This document shows, piece by piece, positions 7,736 through 12,765 of a stretch of DNA of 12,765 nt. The notes beneath the pieces were generated by a model. It was not told where the DNA came from, did no database searches, and was given only the letters and a program-made list of their open reading frames with translations. Both the position numbers and the translations under genes were made by a program. Source of the stretch: Saccoglossus kowalevskii (lineage: Eukaryota; Hemichordata; Enteropneusta; Harrimaniidae). Each line of letters starts with the position of its first letter. Position 1 is the first letter of the stretch. The DNA is taken from NCBI RefSeq assembly GCF_000003605.2, contig NW_003140838.1, forward strand, positions 9,621 through 22,385, written 5' to 3'.

Positions 7736-9972
7736 ATTTGACATTATAGCAGCATGTCTGCAGACACATCTTTGTTTTGGAGGTAGTTTGGTACCGTAAG
7801 TCGACTGGCAACATGTAAGTTATGAACGCGTCTGAGCAGAGTTCGAGTTAACGCCGTTATGTGACGGTCAGGATTTCTACTTCGGGTCAATTCCGCAAGG
7901 GGAGGGGGTCCCACGTCTGTGAGCTATATTCGGTGGAAACAAAAAACAAAACAAATGTTGAGTTATGAGTTGAATCAAGAACGTTTTTAAAGCCATATGC
8001 TAACTCCTATCTCGAACAATATACAGAGAATTTGAGACAAAATGATATTGAATTTAAACTGACTGATAGATATTACTTAATTGGATATAAGTTTACCGAC
8101 ACTGTCAAGGACACTAAATATATACCTTGTGATCTCCGATGTCATACAGACAAATAAAACTAGTACTTTTGGCGTATTGAAGGTGTCATTATCAGGATTA
8201 AACATAATACTACTTTCTAGGTGCTATTAAAGATTCAAACACACATAAGACGAGACTTAAGGTTTAGTTGCAGATATATCAGTATTCAGGCTCTTTTGGC
8301 AAGTTCGATCTTAGATCCTTCGACTTACGTAGAGCTGATATATTACTTTCTTCGATTTTCCAAGGTGATCTATGATAACAATGTAGTATATGCAAACAAA
8401 TGAGAAAGCAAGTTAAATACCCAATTCTGAATACAAATATATTAACTAATCTTCAAGTTTCAATACAGGATAAGTATGAAATATTATTTTTATTATGTCA
8501 ACAGACAATATTGCTACATTAAAATAGTAACTGTCCTGTTTAATATAAGGTGAAATTCAGCCTTCAATGTCCGTAATATACACCCAGATGTCAAGACGTC
8601 TTTCAATATAAGAGTTTGGGATATTCTCATGCTCCGACCAAGACCAATCTAAATACAGAATGCATTATTATATTATACTATTTTTATTTTTTTTAAAATT
8701 AAAACCATACATAGGAGAAATACATATTTAACAAAGGAATTTTAAAAGAGTTAATCGACAGAAATACAACAATCCCAGGTAGCAACTCAGAAAATGTGCA
8801 GCAGAATGTTTGCTCTAGCATATACAGATTTCATATGACATCTAATATTGCAATTATAATAACCAGCTGAGTAATCACTACTTCTAAATATGTTTATTGA
8901 CAAATTGAACTTTAACCCCGTCTAAATATACATGCGAAACACGGCTAATATTACACCGGTGATGATAAATACTCCCGATTCCGACATCGTTGAGGGCGCC
9001 TAAAGTCAGCATAAAAAGTAAAAGATAGGGCGACAAAATACCACCCTGTCCTTCGGTTAGTTACAGTACAATCGCAAAAAAGTCAATTGGGCAGTTCAGT
9101 TTTCAGCAATATCATAATCGAAAATTTACGTATTTGAAAATGCTGCGACAATATAATCTGCTTCGGTTTTCTTTGTGCTGATATGTACATAGTCAGCTGG
9201 CTTAAAGTGGTAATACTGTGGTCCAACATGAAAAAAACACTGTGAGGCGATAGCATATAGTAAATATTGGCAAATTAGTTTGCATTTACATTATTACCAC
9301 TTGCACGTCAACTGACGGTGGATATATTACATGATAAATTTACACAAGTTGTCTTGTGCAAATAGTTCTTGGCACGTAGTCAACGGTATGCTCTAATGAG
9401 GGGGTAAGGAATACCGTCAAAACACATCACACTAAATGAATGTAAATTCATGGGAGAGAAATTTCTACTGAAAATTGGAGAATTAATAAATTATATTATA
9501 ATTACTTGAAAGTTCGTAACAACATTATGAGTCAAGTCAATAACGTTACATGGCTCAGGTAACTTATGCACAAATAAATACATTATTGTTCGTTTTTCTT
9601 CACAGACCTTAAGAATGGAATTTTGTGAAGAGAGGAAAACACAAATTAGGTTGTTACAAAGTATGCTTTTCTTTTCAATTCATGATAAATAAAATAAACT
9701 TCGCATGAGACAGGTAGGTGAACACAATCGTGGTATTTAGCACACACATGAACAAAAGAACAAAATGAAACTCTTCTTCCATATATGTATCTTTCAGTGC
9801 GCTGCAGTATTATCATGTACAGGTGTAATTATTATATTATGCTTCCCACGTCTATGTAAAATAAATGTTATATAATGCAATTCTAAATAATCTAAATAAT
9901 CTTCTGATTTTATAATAGATCTTTAAAAAATACAATAGGTTCGGAGCTTCGTGAAGATTGTTATAGTCTCAG
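7736..9972. other. Non-coding stretch with weak open frames
   Basis: No recognisable gene. A somewhat G+C-richer patch (about 7740-7920) contains two GTAAGT strings (7796-7801 and 7815-7820) but no convincing exon. A plus-strand frame is open from 7969 to a stop at 8154-8156 without an ATG, and another runs 8221-8403 just after an acceptor-like tttctag. Neither resembles a family I know, and open runs of about 60 codons are expected by chance. I saw no tRNA or other RNA gene. Confidence 0.5.
9606..9692 (+). other. Candidate terminal coding exon (weak)
   Basis: A strong acceptor-like tract, ttgttcgtttttcttcacag, ends at 9605. It is followed by 28 open codons containing MEFCEERKTQIRLLQ and then TAA at 9690-9692. 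Two overlapping AATAAA signals (9688-9693 and 9693-9698) sit at the stop. That order suits a last exon with a very short 3' UTR. However, I found no upstream exon with a matching phase, and A+T-rich DNA makes AATAAA common. The short peptide matches no family I recognise. Confidence 0.15.
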
Positions 9973-10246
9973 GCTAATACCTATGTTAGTGCTATTTTAA
10001 TACCTGTTTATGTATGCTAATACCATTTCATGTATGTAAATACCATTTCATGTATGTTAATACAATTTCATGTATGTTAATATCACTTTATGAATGGAAT
10101 GCTAATACCATTTGAAGTATGTTAAGACCATTACATGTATGCTAATACCATTTTATGCATGTTTATACCAGTTTATGTATGTAAATACCATTTTATGTAT
10201 GTTAATACCATTTCATGTATGTTAATTAATACCTTTTCATGTATGC

Positions 10247-10783
10247 TAATACCATTTTATGTATGCTAATACCATTTTATGTATGGTAACACCATTTTAT
10301 GCATTTTAATACCAGTTTATGTATGCTAATACCATTTCATGTATGTTAATACCATTTTATGTACGTTAATACTATTTCATGTATGTTAATACCAGTTTAT
10401 GTACGTTAATACCAGTTTATGTATGCTAATACCATTTCATGTATGCTAACACCATTTCATGTATGCTATACCATTTTATGTATGTTAATACCATTTCATG
10501 TATGTTAATACCATTTCATGTATGCTAATACCATTTTAAGTATGTTAATATCAGTTTATGTATGCTAATACCATTTCCTATATGTTAATACCATTTCATG
10601 TATGCTAATACCATTTCATGTATGCTAATACCATTTCATGTATGCTATACCATTTTATGTATGCTAATACCATTTTAAGTATGTTAATATCAGTTTATGT
10701 ATGCTAATACCATTTTATGTATGCTAATACCATTTTATGTATGTTAATACCATTTCATGTATGCTAATACCATTTTATGTATG
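10247..10783. repeat. Higher-order duplication in the satellite, copy 1
   Basis: This 537-bp segment matches 11565-12101 with no difference found by eye, including rare variants such as catttccta, the gtacgttaat units and two 19-bp units. The offset is 1,318 bp, equal to 66 units less two bases for the two short units. Neighbouring 20-bp units differ far more from each other than these two distant blocks do, so the block was copied recently as a whole. Confidence 0.9.
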
Positions 10784-11032
10784 CTAATACCATTTCATGT
10801 ATGTTAATACTATTTCATGTGTGCTAATACTATTTCATGTATTTTAATACCAGTTTATGTATGCTAATACCATTTTATGTATGTTAATACCATTTTAAGT
10901 ACGTTAATACCATTTCATGTATGCTAATACCATTTTAAATATGCTAATACCATTTTATTTATGTTAATACCATTTCATGTATGCTAATACCATTTTAAGT
11001 AAGTTAATACCATTTCATGTATGCTAATACCA

Positions 11033-11433
11033 TTTTAAATATGTTAATACCATTTCATGTATGTTAATACCATTTCATGTATGTTAATATAATTTCATGT
11101 ATGCTAACACCATTCTATGTATGGTAATACCATTTTAAGTATGCTAATACCATTTTATGTATGTTAATACCATTTTATGTATGCTAATGCAATTTCATGT
11201 ACGGTAATACAATTTTAAATATGTTAATACCATTCTATGTATGCTAATACCATTTTATGTATGTTAATACCATTTTATGTATGCTAATGCCATTTCATGT
11301 ACGGTAATACAATTTTAAATATGTTAATACCATTTCATGTATGTTAATACCATTTCATGTATGTTAATATAATTTCATGTATGCTAACACCATTCTATGT
11401 ATGGTAATACCATTTTAAGTATGCTAATACCAT
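11033..11433. repeat. Smaller nested duplications, 280- and 100-bp offsets
   Basis: The stretch about 11033-11151 recurs at about 11313-11431 (offset 280 bp, 14 units), marked by the rare units ttaatataattt and gctaacaccattc. The same series returns near 12598-12710. A second overlapping duplication with an offset of 100 bp (five units) links about 11141-11230 with about 11241-11330, marked by the pair gctaatgc and acggtaat. These show repeated unequal exchange at several scales. Confidence 0.75.
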
Positions 11434-11564
11434 TTCATGTATGTTAATACTATTTTATGTATGCTAATACCATTTTATGTATGGTAATACCATTTCAAAT
11501 ATGTTAATACCATTCAATGTATGCTAATACCATTATATGTATGCTAATACCATTTTAAATATGT

Positions 11565-12101
11565 TAATACCATTTTATGTATGCTAATACCATTTTATGT
11601 ATGGTAACACCATTTTATGCATTTTAATACCAGTTTATGTATGCTAATACCATTTCATGTATGTTAATACCATTTTATGTACGTTAATACTATTTCATGT
11701 ATGTTAATACCAGTTTATGTACGTTAATACCAGTTTATGTATGCTAATACCATTTCATGTATGCTAACACCATTTCATGTATGCTATACCATTTTATGTA
11801 TGTTAATACCATTTCATGTATGTTAATACCATTTCATGTATGCTAATACCATTTTAAGTATGTTAATATCAGTTTATGTATGCTAATACCATTTCCTATA
11901 TGTTAATACCATTTCATGTATGCTAATACCATTTCATGTATGCTAATACCATTTCATGTATGCTATACCATTTTATGTATGCTAATACCATTTTAAGTAT
12001 GTTAATATCAGTTTATGTATGCTAATACCATTTTATGTATGCTAATACCATTTTATGTATGTTAATACCATTTCATGTATGCTAATACCATTTTATGTAT
12101 G
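11565..12101. repeat. Higher-order duplication in the satellite, copy 2
   Basis: Second copy of the block at 10247-10783. The match breaks down at both ends: base 10246 is c where 11564 is t, and base 10784 is c where 12102 is t. These ends mark the extent of the shared block. Confidence 0.9.
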
Positions 12102-12765
12102 TTAATACCATTTTAAGTATGTTAATACCATTTTAAATATGATAATACCATTCTATGTATGCTAATACCATTTTATGTATGTTAATACCATTCTATGTAT
12201 GCCAATACCATTTTATGTATGGTAATACCATTTTATGTATGTTAATACCATTTCATGTATGGTAATACCATTTTATGTATGGCAATACAATTCCATGTAT
12301 GTTAATACTATTTCATGTATGCTAATACCATTTTATGTATGTTAATACCAATAATGTATGTTAATACCATTTCATGTATGCTAATACCATTTTATGTATG
12401 TTAATAACATTTCATGTATGCTAATACCATTTTATGTATGTTAATACCATTTTGAGTATGTTAGTACCAGTTTATGTATGCTAATACCATTTTATGTATG
12501 TTAATACCATTTCATGTATGTTAATACCATTTTATGTATGTTAATACCATTTTAAGTATGTTAATACCAGTTTATGTATGCTAATACCATTTTATGTATG
12601 TTAATACCATTTCATGTATGTTAATACCATTTCATGTATGTTAATATAATTTCATGTATGCTAACACCATTCTATGTATGGTAATACCATTTTAAGTATG
12701 CTAATACCATTTCATGTATGTTAATACCATTTTATGTATGTTAATACCATTTCATGTATGCTAAT

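Larger units (their letters stand above)
9973..12765. repeat. 20-bp satellite array, about 139 copies
   Basis: Head-to-tail copies of a 20-bp unit, consensus GCTAATACCATTTCATGTAT. Common variants occur at the second base (c, t or g), in the middle (CCATTTT, CCAGTTT, ACAATTT) and before GTAT (CATG, TATG, AAG, AAAT). The left edge (9973-10100) is degenerate, with short insertions such as those near 10093 and 10224, which suits an old array border. A few 19-bp units occur (gctatacc at 10465, 10645, 11783 and 11963). The array runs off the right edge. Every unit contains TAA and the period is not a multiple of three, so it is non-coding. Confidence 0.98.

Noticed and set aside
7830-7905. tRNA gene or tRNA-derived SINE head (gagttcgagtta resembling a B box)
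   Set aside because: No matching A box at the right distance and no cloverleaf could be folded by eye.

Overview
This looks like a stretch of nuclear genome from an animal, most likely a marine invertebrate; the sequence does not let me name the species. The reasons are low overall G+C, long non-coding stretches, a protein gene split by a consensus GT-AG intron, two different tandem-repeat arrays, and scattered diverged copies of a motif of the type 'gccatcttggattttgtaaa', which I associate with repeats in marine invertebrate genomes. Nothing suggests bacterial, phage or viral sequence: there are no operons, Shine-Dalgarno sites or CRISPR structure.

Layout from left to right. 1-202: seven head-to-tail copies of a 29-bp minisatellite, cut by the window edge. 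203-2080: non-coding, with the presumed 3' UTR of the gene next to position 2080. 2081-5821 (minus strand): the only convincing gene, an F-box/leucine-rich-repeat protein of 627 residues. It has two coding exons (5821-5021 and 3163-2081) and a 1,857-bp phase-0 intron. The intron carries a cluster of CRE palindromes (TGACGTCA) and an E-box. 5784-5849: an out-of-frame upstream ORF overlapping the start codon. 5850-6840: non-coding upstream DNA. 6841-7225: an old interspersed repeat with three diverged copies of a roughly 21-bp core, followed by a perfect 18-bp palindrome. 7479-7735: a degenerate TCATTATT-rich simple repeat. 7736-9972: mostly unexplained non-coding DNA, with two weak open stretches and one candidate terminal exon. 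9973-12765: about 139 copies of a 20-bp satellite unit running off the right edge, containing an internal duplication of about 537 bp with no visible difference at an offset of 1,318 bp.

Functionally the window is one gene between two repeat arrays. The predicted protein would act as the substrate-binding subunit of an SCF (SKP1-CUL1-F-box) ubiquitin ligase. Its LRR part has a short, roughly 21-residue periodicity that recalls the FBL15-like class of F-box/LRR proteins. I found no new defence, mobile or multi-gene system. The points most worth a second look are the internal structure of the 20-bp satellite, the uORF and intronic CRE cluster of the F-box gene, the 18-bp E-box palindrome, and the candidate terminal exon near 9606.
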